From positions 1 through 9,810 of the forward strand of contig QIIJ01000294.1 of NCBI GenBank assembly GCA_003232595.1: a stretch of 9,810 nucleotides of DNA, read 5' to 3'. Position numbers and translations under genes: made by a program. The stretch is from Aurantimonadaceae bacterium. Its GTDB lineage: Bacteria > Pseudomonadota > Alphaproteobacteria > Rhizobiales > Rhizobiaceae. The notes beneath the pieces were generated by a model. That model saw only the letters and a program-made list of their open reading frames with translations. It was not told the DNA's origin and did no database searches. Every line of letters begins with the position of its first letter. Within the stretch, counting starts at the first letter, position 1. Of the stretch, positions 1 to 7,185 are shown one piece after another.

Positions 1-111
1 GGTTTCCACTTGTTGGATGCATTGTGATAGTTCATGAATCGCCGCCTATTTAGTTCCTAAATACAGTTATAAACCAAATTCGCGTTCCAATACAATCATA
101 AAGTGCATAAA

Positions 112-151
112 GTACAGTTCAAATCCAATTAAATATAGATTTGAACTATAC
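112..151. promoter_or_regulatory. Large dyad, possible operator or 5'-UTR hairpin
   Basis: AGTTCAAATC at 116-125 is perfectly inverted as GATTTGAACT at 138-147, with a 12-nt AT-only-but-one centre. After one mismatch (115/148) the pairing resumes for three more bases (112-114 with 149-151). The right arm ends 21 nt before the ATG at 173. No U-tract follows, so it does not look like an intrinsic terminator. Position and symmetry suit a dimeric repressor or activator site, or a structure in the mRNA leader. No specific regulator can be named. Confidence 0.5.
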
Positions 152-161
152 AAATTGCATT

Positions 162-165
162 GGAG
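162..165 (+). promoter_or_regulatory. Ribosome-binding site deciding the methyltransferase start
   Basis: GGAG lies 7 nt before the ATG at 173. It supports that ATG over an in-frame TTG at 155, which would place the ribosome-binding site inside the coding sequence. Confidence 0.6.
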
Positions 166-172
166 CGAAATC

Positions 173-1216
173 ATGAATAGTTATGTAGTGGGCGTTAAGG
201 CGCCTGAAACAAATCTGAATGCAGCCTCGGTTGATGGCCTTAAATTACACTTTGTCAGGAGCAAGGGTCTGGTACGTGATACCGGTTCAATGATATTCCG
301 ATCAGCAACGAATGAAGAAAAGTATAGCAACGAACAACTGCCGTACGGATCCAATTCCGATCTTCTCGAGGTTTTTGAATTAATGCGGAGTTTAAATCAG
401 AAAGGTATTGAAGACGCATCGATTGGTATGCAGGGTATTACCGGGCCATGCCTGTCTGATGCGTTCAACCAGACTTGTGATGTTTTGGCCCGCCGATATA
501 AAGGCCAGTCCATCGACTATGTGGAACTGGGCCCGGAGCCGGTTAAAACCGAACTTTTGCTCAGCGCGCTGCGGGCACGCGGTGTTGATATAGCATCCTA
601 CACGTCGATTGACATAAACCCGGCATCCGCAGGCCCGATGCGCGAGGCGGTATCCCGTGTCTGGTCTAAAATCCGTATCCACCATCTTTCTGAGAATTTC
701 GACAATCTTACTGCGGTGACACTTGGTAAGAATAATCCGGTAATATTCACATCGCTTGGTTTTCAGGAAGGAAATCATCCGCCGTCGCAGACTCATGACT
801 TGTTGACCCGAATTATGCGCCCGGGCGATTTGTTTCTGACAGAGATGCAATTGTACACGCCGGGCGATACCGGGCCGATAGAAAGCTTTTACAAGCTGGA
901 TGAGATGAAACGGTTTTCCCAAAACTGTTTGCGCAGGGCCTACGGCAATGTTGATTCAGTTTACCGGACCACTATCACCGATGTCGCAATAGACAATGCC
1001 ACATTCAAAGCGGCAATCTGCCATGAGGAATTCATTGACGATGGCGGTCAGATTGTCTGTTTTCTAACCAATTACTGCCTCAAACCCACCAGGGATGAAT
1101 TGAGACAACTCAGGGAGTCGCAAGGTGAATTCTCGGTAGTGTCAGAAATCACCACCGGTGACGGCTCTTTGTTGTTGCAATTGTGTGAGCGCCTGCCTGT
1201 TACGGGTCCAAAATGA
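173..1216 (+). CDS. EgtD-like SAM-dependent methyltransferase
   Basis: A 347-aa, probably cytosolic protein with no signal peptide or membrane segment. The Rossmann-type SAM-binding motif I is at residues 117-130 (YVELGPEPVKTELLL region), with an acidic motif II at 146-149 (IDIN). An MRPGD turn follows at 215-219. The sequence TSLGFQEGN (193-201) sits where EgtD proteins have GSTIGN. This order resembles the histidine-specific methyltransferase (EgtD, Methyltransf_33) fold. The canonical N-terminal block (GSxLFxxIxxLPEYYxTR) is poorly kept: only TGSMIF (37-42) is recognisable. By eye alignment, the EgtD C-terminal TEVSCKF substrate block reads LTNYCLK here (298-304), so the histidine-contacting Glu appears to be Asn. 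The substrate is therefore probably an amino acid or amine other than histidine, but this is inference. The stop overlaps the next gene's start (ATGA at 1213-1216), implying a coupled operon. The start is set by GGAG at 162-165. Confidence 0.6.
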   Translation: MNSYVVGVKAPETNLNAASVDGLKLHFVRSKGLVRDTGSMIFRSATNEEKYSNEQLPYGSNSDLLEVFELMRSLNQKGIEDASIGMQGITGPCLSDAFNQTCDVLARRYKGQSIDYVELGPEPVKTELLLSALRARGVDIASYTSIDINPASAGPMREAVSRVWSKIRIHHLSENFDNLTAVTLGKNNPVIFTSLGFQEGNHPPSQTHDLLTRIMRPGDLFLTEMQLYTPGDTGPIESFYKLDEMKRFSQNCLRRAYGNVDSVYRTTITDVAIDNATFKAAICHEEFIDDGGQIVCFLTNYCLKPTRDELRQLRESQGEFSVVSEITTGDGSLLLQLCERLPVTGPK

Positions 1217-2379
1217 ATGCGAGCAAACAATCTGCAGCCGCGATAATTGCGCCTTGTATACTGATTGTCGCTGTTACATACGGATTTGCCCGATATTCAT
1301 TCGGATTGTTCCTGCCGGAAATTCGCCAGGAAATGGGCATGTCAATTGCTGAGGCAGGGCTTGTGGTGAGTATTTCCTACCTCGGTTATCTGGTGGCCAG
1401 CGTTATATCCTCTGTTTTGTCCGGGCGACTGGGGCCAAGATTGCCGGTGGTTCTGGGCGGCGTACTAGCGACAGCAGGCCTGTTGCTGGCATCTGTGGCC
1501 CAGGACAGAAACACACTGGTTTTTGGCTTGTTTGCGGCCGGAATGAGCCCAGGCTTTTCTTATCCGCCGCTTTCTGATGCAATCACCAGACTGGTCGATG
1601 CGTCACAGAGGGACTGGATTTACACGACTGTCAATTCCGGTACCAGCATCGGGATTGTCATTTCTGCACCGGCAGCTTTGCTGTTCTTTGCTGACTGGCG
1701 GCTGTGTCTGTTTGCTTTTGCTATTTCTGCAGCATTTGTTACGATCTGGAATTGGCAGGTGATGCCTGTTGGGCCGTTTATCGACAACAGCATTCAATCA
1801 CGGTGGCCGGTCACGTTTTCCTGGCTGTTCAACGCAAAAAGCACGCCGCTGTTTTTGTCCGCATTTCTGTTTGGCGTTTCAAGTGCAATATATTGGGTGT
1901 TTGCGACCGAACTATTGACTAATTCCAGCGGTTACTCAAAATTTTTTGTAACCATGTTCTGGTTGGCAATTGGTGTTGCGGGGCTTTCCGGCGCACTAAT
2001 TGGCATTGTGCTCAAAAAAATCGGGCTGTTTATTGCCACAATTGCCGGGTTGATGATCTATAATTTGTCTTTGATTCTGTTTGTAATTCAATCCTCGCTT
2101 GAGGGGTTGATATTTGTTTCCGCCGCACTGTTCGGTGCCTCTTTCATTTCGGTCACAGGCATATATGGTGTGTGGAGCATGCATGTGTTTTCCGAACGTC
2201 CGTCAGCCGGATTTGGCGCGGTGTTTTTTCTGATTTCAATTGGCCAGTTCATCGCTCCGGTAGCGGGAGGGTATTACGCCAGGATGTTTGGAATTGAAGC
2301 GCTTTTCGTACTGGCGGTGATCATCGGTATATCATGTCTTGTTTTTCTGCCGAAAAACCGTCAATTAGATGCCAGGTAG
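1213..2379 (+). CDS. MFS transporter, YbfB/YjiJ-like
   Basis: A 388-aa integral membrane protein with about 12 hydrophobic segments spread over its length, the usual MFS size and shape. The N-terminal stretch with GFARYSFGLFLPEIR (residues 24-38) is typical of the YbfB/YjiJ (MFS_4) group. The short basic loop GRLGPRLP (71-78) sits at the MFS motif-A position between segments 2 and 3. A polar mid-loop separates the two six-helix halves near 186-205. No substrate is established for this group. The start codon overlaps the methyltransferase stop by 4 nt, so the two proteins are probably made in step, and the simplest reading is export or uptake of the methylated product or its precursor. Direction of transport cannot be told from sequence. 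No terminator is evident in the 73 nt before the next gene. Confidence 0.85.
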   Translation: MNASKQSAAAIIAPCILIVAVTYGFARYSFGLFLPEIRQEMGMSIAEAGLVVSISYLGYLVASVISSVLSGRLGPRLPVVLGGVLATAGLLLASVAQDRNTLVFGLFAAGMSPGFSYPPLSDAITRLVDASQRDWIYTTVNSGTSIGIVISAPAALLFFADWRLCLFAFAISAAFVTIWNWQVMPVGPFIDNSIQSRWPVTFSWLFNAKSTPLFLSAFLFGVSSAIYWVFATELLTNSSGYSKFFVTMFWLAIGVAGLSGALIGIVLKKIGLFIATIAGLMIYNLSLILFVIQSSLEGLIFVSAALFGASFISVTGIYGVWSMHVFSERPSAGFGAVFFLISIGQFIAPVAGGYYARMFGIEALFVLAVIIGISCLVFLPKNRQLDAR

Positions 2380-2452
2380 GGCCGCAACCAAAATTTGTAT
2401 GTTTTAACACCGGTTTTGTTCTATCTGAAACATTTCAAATCAATGGATTGTC

Positions 2453-3283
2453 ATGGCGACCTCTGTTTCAAAACACTCTGGATACACGCTTAGTCAACGG
2501 CGTAAGAAATTCAGCAAGGCTGTATCGCGCCGCAACAATAGACGGCCGGCTGGAAAACCCCGGTCGCTGTGGCCGGTTATCTATTCTGATTTGCTTCTTG
2601 CAGCAGCGATCATGGCACTGGCTTCATATTTCCTGTTTGATGAATGGGCAGTTCGCGTTGCGACAGGTTCATCAGCAGGCATCATTGAGTTTTTTGGCTT
2701 GATTACAGATTTTGGCAAAGCTGAATGGGTGCTCATACCCACCGGTCTGGTGTGTCTGGTGCTGGTGTTTTATAACTGGCAGGCCCTGCAGCCACGAAGG
2801 CAACTCTGGTTATCCAATTTTCTGTTTGATACCTGGTTTTTGTTTGTTGCTGTTGCGGGCAGCGGCATTTTGGTCAGTATTTTTAAAATTGTTGTGGGCA
2901 GAGCACGGCCAAAACACCTTGATGCGCTTGGTTTTGGCTACTTTGACCCCTTTCGTTTTGAATCTTCTTTTGCAAGTTTCCCCTCAGGTCACGCCACAAC
3001 TATTGCCGCAATTGCTGTAGTGTTTGCATTACGGTTTCCCAGATATGCAGCGGTGTTTGCAGTAATTGCCCTGGCGGTGGGCACAAGCCGGGTGTTTGTA
3101 GGCGCGCATTATCCCTCTGACGTTATATTTGGCTTGGTATTTGGCGCGCTGTTCACCTTGTTTGTAGCGCGCAGTTTTGCACGTCGACAAACCGGGTTCC
3201 GGTTTGTCGATAGTGGTGCACGGGAAGCGATGTTGCCACGCCGGCGCATTGTTCACGGGTTACGATCAAAACAACAAAGGTAA
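2453..3283 (+). CDS. PAP2-family membrane phosphatase
   Basis: A 276-aa membrane protein of the phosphatidic-acid phosphatase type 2 superfamily. All three catalytic motifs are intact: KIVVGRARP (residues 145-153, the KX6RP motif), PSGH (177-180, general-acid His180) and SRVFVGAHYPSD (212-223, with nucleophile His219 and Asp223). About six hydrophobic segments lie near residues 45-65, 92-108, 121-146, 183-194, 198-211 and 225-239. A basic N-terminus of about 38 residues and an Arg-rich C-terminal tail (240-276) are probably cytoplasmic. Such enzymes dephosphorylate lipid phosphates, undecaprenyl pyrophosphate or lipid A phosphates at the membrane; the motifs do not tell which. The ATG at 2453 has only a weak ribosome-binding site, so the exact start is moderately certain. 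It lies 73 nt after the MFS gene and converges on metC with a 4-nt gap. Confidence 0.9.
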   Translation: MATSVSKHSGYTLSQRRKKFSKAVSRRNNRRPAGKPRSLWPVIYSDLLLAAAIMALASYFLFDEWAVRVATGSSAGIIEFFGLITDFGKAEWVLIPTGLVCLVLVFYNWQALQPRRQLWLSNFLFDTWFLFVAVAGSGILVSIFKIVVGRARPKHLDALGFGYFDPFRFESSFASFPSGHATTIAAIAVVFALRFPRYAAVFAVIALAVGTSRVFVGAHYPSDVIFGLVFGALFTLFVARSFARRQTGFRFVDSGAREAMLPRRRIVHGLRSKQQR

Positions 3284-3287
3284 AAAG

Positions 3288-4490
3288 TCAGTTCTGTGCT
3301 AAGCTTGGAGCCAGTGCTGCAAATCCAAGTTCCAGATCAGCAATGATATCTGCCACATCTTCCAGTCCGATTTGCAAACGTATGAGTGCCTTGTCCTGCA
3401 ACCGGTTTGCAATGGTCCGCTGATCCAGATTTACCAGAACCGCAAGGCTTTCAAATCCGCCCCAGGAATATCCAAGTCCAAACAGTTTCAGTGCGTCAAG
3501 AAAAACATGCGCCTGTTCACGATTGATATTCGCCAGAACAAATGAAAACAATCCACTTGAGCCAGAAAAATCCCGTTTCCAAAGAGCGTGGCCGGGGTCA
3601 TCTTCCAGTCCCGGGTGTAATACTTCGGAAACTGCCGGATGAGCCTTCAGCCAGCGAGCCACTTCAAGGGAGTTTTTACGATGATGTTCCAGCCGGATAC
3701 CCATGGTTTTCAGGCCGCGATAGACAAGGTAACAATCATCAGGTGCTGCCAAGACCCCAAGAGTGAGTTGTTTCTCCCGCAGCCGTTCCCACGTTCTTTT
3801 GTTGGCTGAAGCCGAACCCAGAACAAGGTCTGAATGGCCCGCCGGATATTTGGTCAATGCATGAATCGAAATATCCACTCCATGATCCAACGGTTTGAAA
3901 TACAACGGTGTTGCCCAGGTATTGTCCAGCATGACAATGGCATCAACCGCTTTGGCAGCTGCACAAATTGCCGGAATATCCATCATTTCAAAAGTATTTG
4001 AACCGGGCGTTTCAGTTAGAATAATACTCGTATTGGGTTTAAGCAGATGCGATATTTTGCTGCCGATATGCGGATCAAAATATTCCACCTCAATATCAAG
4101 GTCGCGAAGCATGGAATCGCAAAATCGCCGGGTCGGTCCATAACAACTGTCAACTACAAGCACATGGTCTCCAGATTTGGCAAACGCCAACATCGGTATC
4201 GTGACAGCTGCCAGGCCGGATGGCAGCAGAATTGTTCCTTCAGCGCCTTCCAGTTCGCTGAGCAAGTCGGCCAGAGCATCCGAGGTGGGTGTCCCATGGG
4301 TTCCATAAACATACTTTGAACTGCGGTCAGACATCACCGCAGTATTGGGAAACAGCACTGTTGAGGCACGGACAACCGGTGGATTGATAAAACCATGGTA
4401 GTCAAGCGGATTATAACCCGCGTGGGCAAGAACAGTATTTATTCCCTTGGAACTTCCTCCGGATTTGGTTTTGTTTTTCTTGCTGTCCAT
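3288..4490 (-). CDS. metC: Cystathionine beta-lyase (PLP-dependent)
   Basis: A 400-aa cytosolic enzyme of the Cys/Met-metabolism PLP family, which cleaves cystathionine to homocysteine, pyruvate and ammonia on the route to methionine. Visible landmarks are the substrate/PLP-phosphate region YVYGTHGTPTS (60-70), LPSGLAA (89-95), the PLP-ring Asp in MLDNTWATP (Asp189) and the Schiff-base lysine in ALTKYPAGHSD (Lys214). The C-terminal SWGGFESL (342-349) is typical of MetC. Length matches the family (about 390-400). AAAGGA lies 9 nt before the ATG, supporting this start. It is divergent from aapJ; I recall a metC-like gene at the same position beside the rhizobial aap operon, which supports orthology. 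Cystathionine gamma-synthase is a less likely alternative. Confidence 0.93.
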   Translation of the reverse strand: MDSKKNKTKSGGSSKGINTVLAHAGYNPLDYHGFINPPVVRASTVLFPNTAVMSDRSSKYVYGTHGTPTSDALADLLSELEGAEGTILLPSGLAAVTIPMLAFAKSGDHVLVVDSCYGPTRRFCDSMLRDLDIEVEYFDPHIGSKISHLLKPNTSIILTETPGSNTFEMMDIPAICAAAKAVDAIVMLDNTWATPLYFKPLDHGVDISIHALTKYPAGHSDLVLGSASANKRTWERLREKQLTLGVLAAPDDCYLVYRGLKTMGIRLEHHRKNSLEVARWLKAHPAVSEVLHPGLEDDPGHALWKRDFSGSSGLFSFVLANINREQAHVFLDALKLFGLGYSWGGFESLAVLVNLDQRTIANRLQDKALIRLQIGLEDVADIIADLELGFAALAPSLAQN

Positions 4491-4562
4491 TCCTGATTAT
4501 CCTTTGTGGAGTGCGACAAAATCGTCAAACAACTCGGTTGAATTAACTTAGGCGAATAAATA

Positions 4563-4609
4563 CCCTTGACCCACGCTCCATAATCGCATGTATTAAGAAG
4601 GTCAAAGGG
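4563..4609. promoter_or_regulatory. Overlapping divergent promoter-like elements within a dyad
   Basis: On the minus strand TTGACC (complement of 4600-4605), a 17-nt spacer and TATGGA (complement of 4577-4582) make a plausible metC promoter with a leader of about 80 nt. On the plus strand TTGACC (4566-4571), a 17-nt spacer and TGTATT (4589-4594) point towards aapJ, about 220 nt away. The two -35 boxes form an inverted repeat, extended by CCC at 4563-4565 and GGG at 4607-4609 around one bulged base. The -10 matches are modest, so this is a candidate only. Confidence 0.3.
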
Positions 4610-4804
4610 CGATGTGCATGACGGCACCGATAGGCGCATTAAATGTTCCAATATCGGGTTTAATGATCATGTTATCATGTCAACTTGACGTTGGGAGAAT
4701 ATCGAATTGAACAAGACCAGCGTTGTGTTTGAGTATGTATACAGGTGTCAAAACATGCCTGTGCGCCTAGCCCTGCGAATTCGCAATCAACAATAGGGCA
4801 ACAG

Positions 4805-4810
4805 AAAAGG
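4805..4810 (+). promoter_or_regulatory. Ribosome-binding site deciding the aapJ start
   Basis: AAAAGG ends 9 nt before the ATG at 4820. The Met at 4820 begins a textbook signal peptide, so this start is preferred over the in-frame codon at 4745. Confidence 0.6.
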
Positions 4811-4819
4811 CTGCAACCT

Positions 4820-5804
4820 ATGAAACTTAAACTTCTCTCCGTCGCACTTGGTGCTGTCGCATTTGGTGCGATCACTGCCAGTGCATCCGCTGCCACACTT
4901 GATGACATCAAAGCCAAGGGTTTTGTTCAGTGTGGTGTTAGTCAGGGCCTCGCCGGCTTCTCCAACCCGGATGACAAAGGCAACTGGACCGGCCTTGATG
5001 TCGATCTTTGCCGCGGCGTTGCCGCAGCTGTATTCGGTTCCGGCGACAAGGTGAAATTCACCCCGCTCTCCGCCAAAGAACGTTTTACGGCACTTCAGTC
5101 TGGCGAAATTGACATTCTTTCGCGTAATACAACCTGGACAATGAGCCGCGATACACAGCTTGGTCTCAACTTTGCCGGCGTAAACTACTACGATGGTCAG
5201 GGCTTCATGGTTCGCAAGGAACTTAAGGTTTCTTCCGCACTTGAACTTTCCGGCGCATCGGTTTGCACCAACACCGGTACAACAACCGAGCTTAACGTTG
5301 CCGACTATTTCCGTTCCAACAAGCTGGATTACGAAATTGTTGCATTCGAAAAAGCAGACGAAGTTGTTGGTGCCTATGATGCCGGTCGTTGCGATGTGTT
5401 CACCACTGACCAATCCGGTCTTGCTGCACAGCGTCTGAAGCTGACCAACCCGGCTGATCACATGGTTCTTCCGGAAATCATTTCCAAAGAGCTCGCCAGG
5501 GCGATGACCAGTGGTTCAACATTGTGAAATGGGTCCACAACGCCATGTTGAATGCTGAAGAGCTTGGTGTGACCCAGGCCAATGTTGGCGAAATGATGGG
5601 TTCTGATAATCCAGCAGTTAAACGCCTTCTTGGTACCGAAGGTGCATTTGGTGAAAAACTCGGCCTTGGCAATGACTGGGCTGCAAATGTCATCAAGGCT
5701 GTCGGCAATTACGGCGAAACATTCGAACCGAGCTGAAACTGCCACGCGGTGTTAACTCACTGTGGTCAGATGGTGGCCTGCAATACGCACCGCCAGTTCG
5801 CTAA
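4820..5804 (+). pseudogene. aapJ: aapJ, amino-acid-binding protein gene with two frame breaks
   Basis: Periplasmic solute-binding component (SBP_bac_3 type) of the Aap general L-amino-acid transporter. A signal peptide covers residues 1-24 (cleavage probably after ASASA), and the mature part begins ATLDDIKAKG. The first frame ends at a TGA at 5525-5527 (235 aa). Homology to AapJ leaves that frame after EIISKE (GAG at 5489-5491) and resumes one frame back at RQGDDQWFNIVKW (from 5494). That frame stops at 5734-5736 after GNYGETFEPS, and the conserved C-terminus resumes in the third frame from LKLPRGVNSLW (5733) to QYAPPVR and a TAA at 5802-5804. Aligned to remembered AapJ, about 16 nt and about 19 nt are missing. 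Restoring them gives about 339 aa, close to the 341 aa of rhizobial AapJ. The other residues look well conserved, so the breaks are recent or are sequence/assembly errors. As written, the gene cannot make a complete binding protein. Confidence 0.85.
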
Positions 5805-5976
5805 GGCGACAACTACTTTGAAATCCGGCCGATTCATTCGGCCGGGTTTGTTTTCTTATACTACGCACTTCAAATATTGGCTTTATGACCGCAGTCAAGA
5901 CGGTTGGGAGCGCTTGAATTTGGCGTGAACGAACAAAGTATAGTCGCCTAGCGGCGAGGATTACAGGCGAGGGGAA
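5805..5976. other. aapJ-aapQ intergenic spacer
   Basis: 172 bp without a gene. It holds the intrinsic terminator at 5825-5857 and a small hairpin (TCGCC at 5944-5948 with GGCGA at 5953-5957, loop TAGC) just before the aapQ ribosome-binding site (GAGGGG at 5969-5974). The small hairpin is too short to claim a function. Confidence 0.5.
5825..5857 (+). terminator. Intrinsic terminator or attenuator between aapJ and aapQ
   Basis: CCGGCCGA (5825-5832) pairs perfectly with TCGGCCGG (5838-5845) around a TTCAT loop, followed by a T-rich run (GTTTGTTTTCTT). It lies 20 nt after the aapJ TAA and inside the operon. Partial termination here would lift binding-protein mRNA over the permease genes, a common arrangement in ABC uptake operons. 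Confidence 0.8.
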
Positions 5977-7173
5977 ATGGCAGTTCAAGAAGTGGCTTCG
6001 ACACCTGAAACGTCGAAAGTGGCCCTGTTCAATGATCCAAAAATCAGAAGCTGGATATTTCAGATTGTACTGATTACGGTGATCGGCTGGGTGCTGTATT
6101 CCATGGCAATAAATGCCGCCACCAATCTGGAAAGACAGGGCATTGCCGGTGGCTTTGGTTTCCTTTCCAACGAGGCCGGTTTTGGCGTGAACTTCTCGCC
6201 CTTTATCGCCTATACAGAGATTTCCAGCTACGGCACTGTATTTTGGGTAGGCCTGCAAAACACTCTTGTTATTGCATTTTTAGGAATAATTCTGACCACC
6301 ATTCTCGGCTTTACGCTTGGTGTTGCACGGCTGTCATCCAACTGGGTCATCAGCCGCATGGCCTATGTCTATGTGGAAATCTTAAGAAATGTACCTTTGT
6401 TGCTGCAAATTTTCATTTGGTACAAAGGCGTTTTGGCGCTCTTGCCGACAGCCAAAAACTCGCTGGATCTTGGCATCTTTGGTGTCGTGAATGTGAAGGC
6501 CTATTTCGGGCCAAAACCAATTTTCGCCGAGGGCGCGGGAACTGTCGCCATTGTGTTTTTGGTGGCAGTCATCATTTCAATTTTAGTTGCCAGGTGGTCG
6601 AAGAAACGACAAATGGCAACCGGGCAGAGATTTCCGGTGCTGTGGACAACTCTTGGTCTGATTTTCCTGCTGCCATTGATTGCCTATTTCATCGTCGGTC
6701 AACCGCTGTCTTTTGAATATGCGGTTGAAGGCCGGTTTGGGCCGCGCGGCGGCATGCCGGTTCTACCGGAATTTACCGCTCTGCTGCTGGCTCTGGTGAC
6801 CTATACGGCGGCATTTATTGCCGAGATAGTCCGGGCCGGAATTTTGGCCGTAGACCGGGGGCAGACAGAAGCCTCCTACGCACTTGGGTTACGTCCGGGG
6901 CAAACTCTGCGGTTGAATATCATTCCGCAGGCCATGCGGGTGATCATTCCTCCGCTGACCAGTCAGTATCTCAACCTGACCAAAAACTCGTCTCTGGCAG
7001 TGGCAATCGCCTTTCCTGATTTAACCTCAATTTTCGCCGGCACTGCATTAAATCAGACAGGCCAGGCGGTGGAGATTTTGTTGATGACTATGCTGACCTA
7101 TCTGGCACTTTCGATAATAACCTCGATGTTTATGAACTGGTATAACGCCAAAATGGCTCTGGTAGAGCGATAG
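5977..7173 (+). CDS. aapQ: Amino-acid ABC transporter permease AapQ
   Basis: A 398-aa inner-membrane permease (HisM/GltK class) that pairs with AapM to form the L-amino-acid channel; rhizobial AapQ is about 400 aa. The first membrane segment is at about residues 27-46. A periplasmic stretch (50-85) follows, then the core segments from 86 onward. The EAA cytoplasmic loop that docks the ATPase starts at Glu298 (EASYALGLRPGQTLRLN) and runs into IIPQAMRVIIPP (315-326). The conserved TKNSSLAVAIAFPDL block is at 335-349. The cytoplasmic linker with basic residues (RWSKKRQ, 206-212) lies between segments, as in relatives. The ATG is preceded by GAGGGG with short spacing. It is the second operon gene, 172 bp after aapJ and 12 bp before aapM, so it is cotranscribed with aapM. 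Confidence 0.95.
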   Translation: MAVQEVASTPETSKVALFNDPKIRSWIFQIVLITVIGWVLYSMAINAATNLERQGIAGGFGFLSNEAGFGVNFSPFIAYTEISSYGTVFWVGLQNTLVIAFLGIILTTILGFTLGVARLSSNWVISRMAYVYVEILRNVPLLLQIFIWYKGVLALLPTAKNSLDLGIFGVVNVKAYFGPKPIFAEGAGTVAIVFLVAVIISILVARWSKKRQMATGQRFPVLWTTLGLIFLLPLIAYFIVGQPLSFEYAVEGRFGPRGGMPVLPEFTALLLALVTYTAAFIAEIVRAGILAVDRGQTEASYALGLRPGQTLRLNIIPQAMRVIIPPLTSQYLNLTKNSSLAVAIAFPDLTSIFAGTALNQTGQAVEILLMTMLTYLALSIITSMFMNWYNAKMALVER

Positions 7174-7185
7174 GAGAGAATGAAC

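Larger units (their letters stand above)
1..172. other. Non-coding leader upstream of the methyltransferase gene
   Basis: I see no convincing coding sequence here. The stretch is AT-rich and contains an 8-bp direct repeat (CATAAAGT at 97-104 and again at 106-113) followed by a long dyad (112-151). It probably carries the promoter and control region of the methyltransferase/MFS pair. No clear sigma-70 -35/-10 pair stands out; TATAGA at 134-139 is only a weak -10-like match and lies inside the dyad. The upstream neighbour is outside the window. Confidence 0.5.
4491..4819. other. Divergent metC/aapJ intergenic region
   Basis: 329 bp without a credible gene. It should contain the metC promoter (leftward) and the aap promoter (rightward). 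Visible structure: the TTGACC...GGTCAA dyad with overlapping promoter-like elements on both strands (4563-4609), and a tandem ATCATGT (4666-4672 and 4674-4680). An in-frame upstream extension of aapJ to 4745 exists but carries no plausible start signal. I could not identify a second, closer aapJ promoter with confidence. Confidence 0.5.

Noticed and set aside
392..922. Antisense 176-aa frame within the methyltransferase gene
   Set aside because: The plus strand carries a coherent SAM-binding motif, a proper ribosome-binding site and an operon overlap; the antisense frame shows none of these.
4745..4819. In-frame N-terminal extension of AapJ
   Set aside because: It would bury the signal peptide behind 25 polar residues, while the ATG at 4820 has its own ribosome-binding site and directly starts the signal peptide.
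4787..5461. Antisense 224-aa frame over aapJ
   Set aside because: Cys/Gly-rich shadow of a conserved AapJ coding strand, with no ribosome-binding site and no known motif.
5486..5527. Programmed ribosomal frameshift as an explanation of the aapJ frame change
   Set aside because: There is no slippery heptamer or stimulatory structure at the break, conserved residues are missing rather than just shifted, and a second break occurs downstream.
5752..6258. Antisense 168-aa frame across the aapJ-aapQ spacer
   Set aside because: It overlaps the terminator and the conserved start of aapQ and has no recognisable family features.
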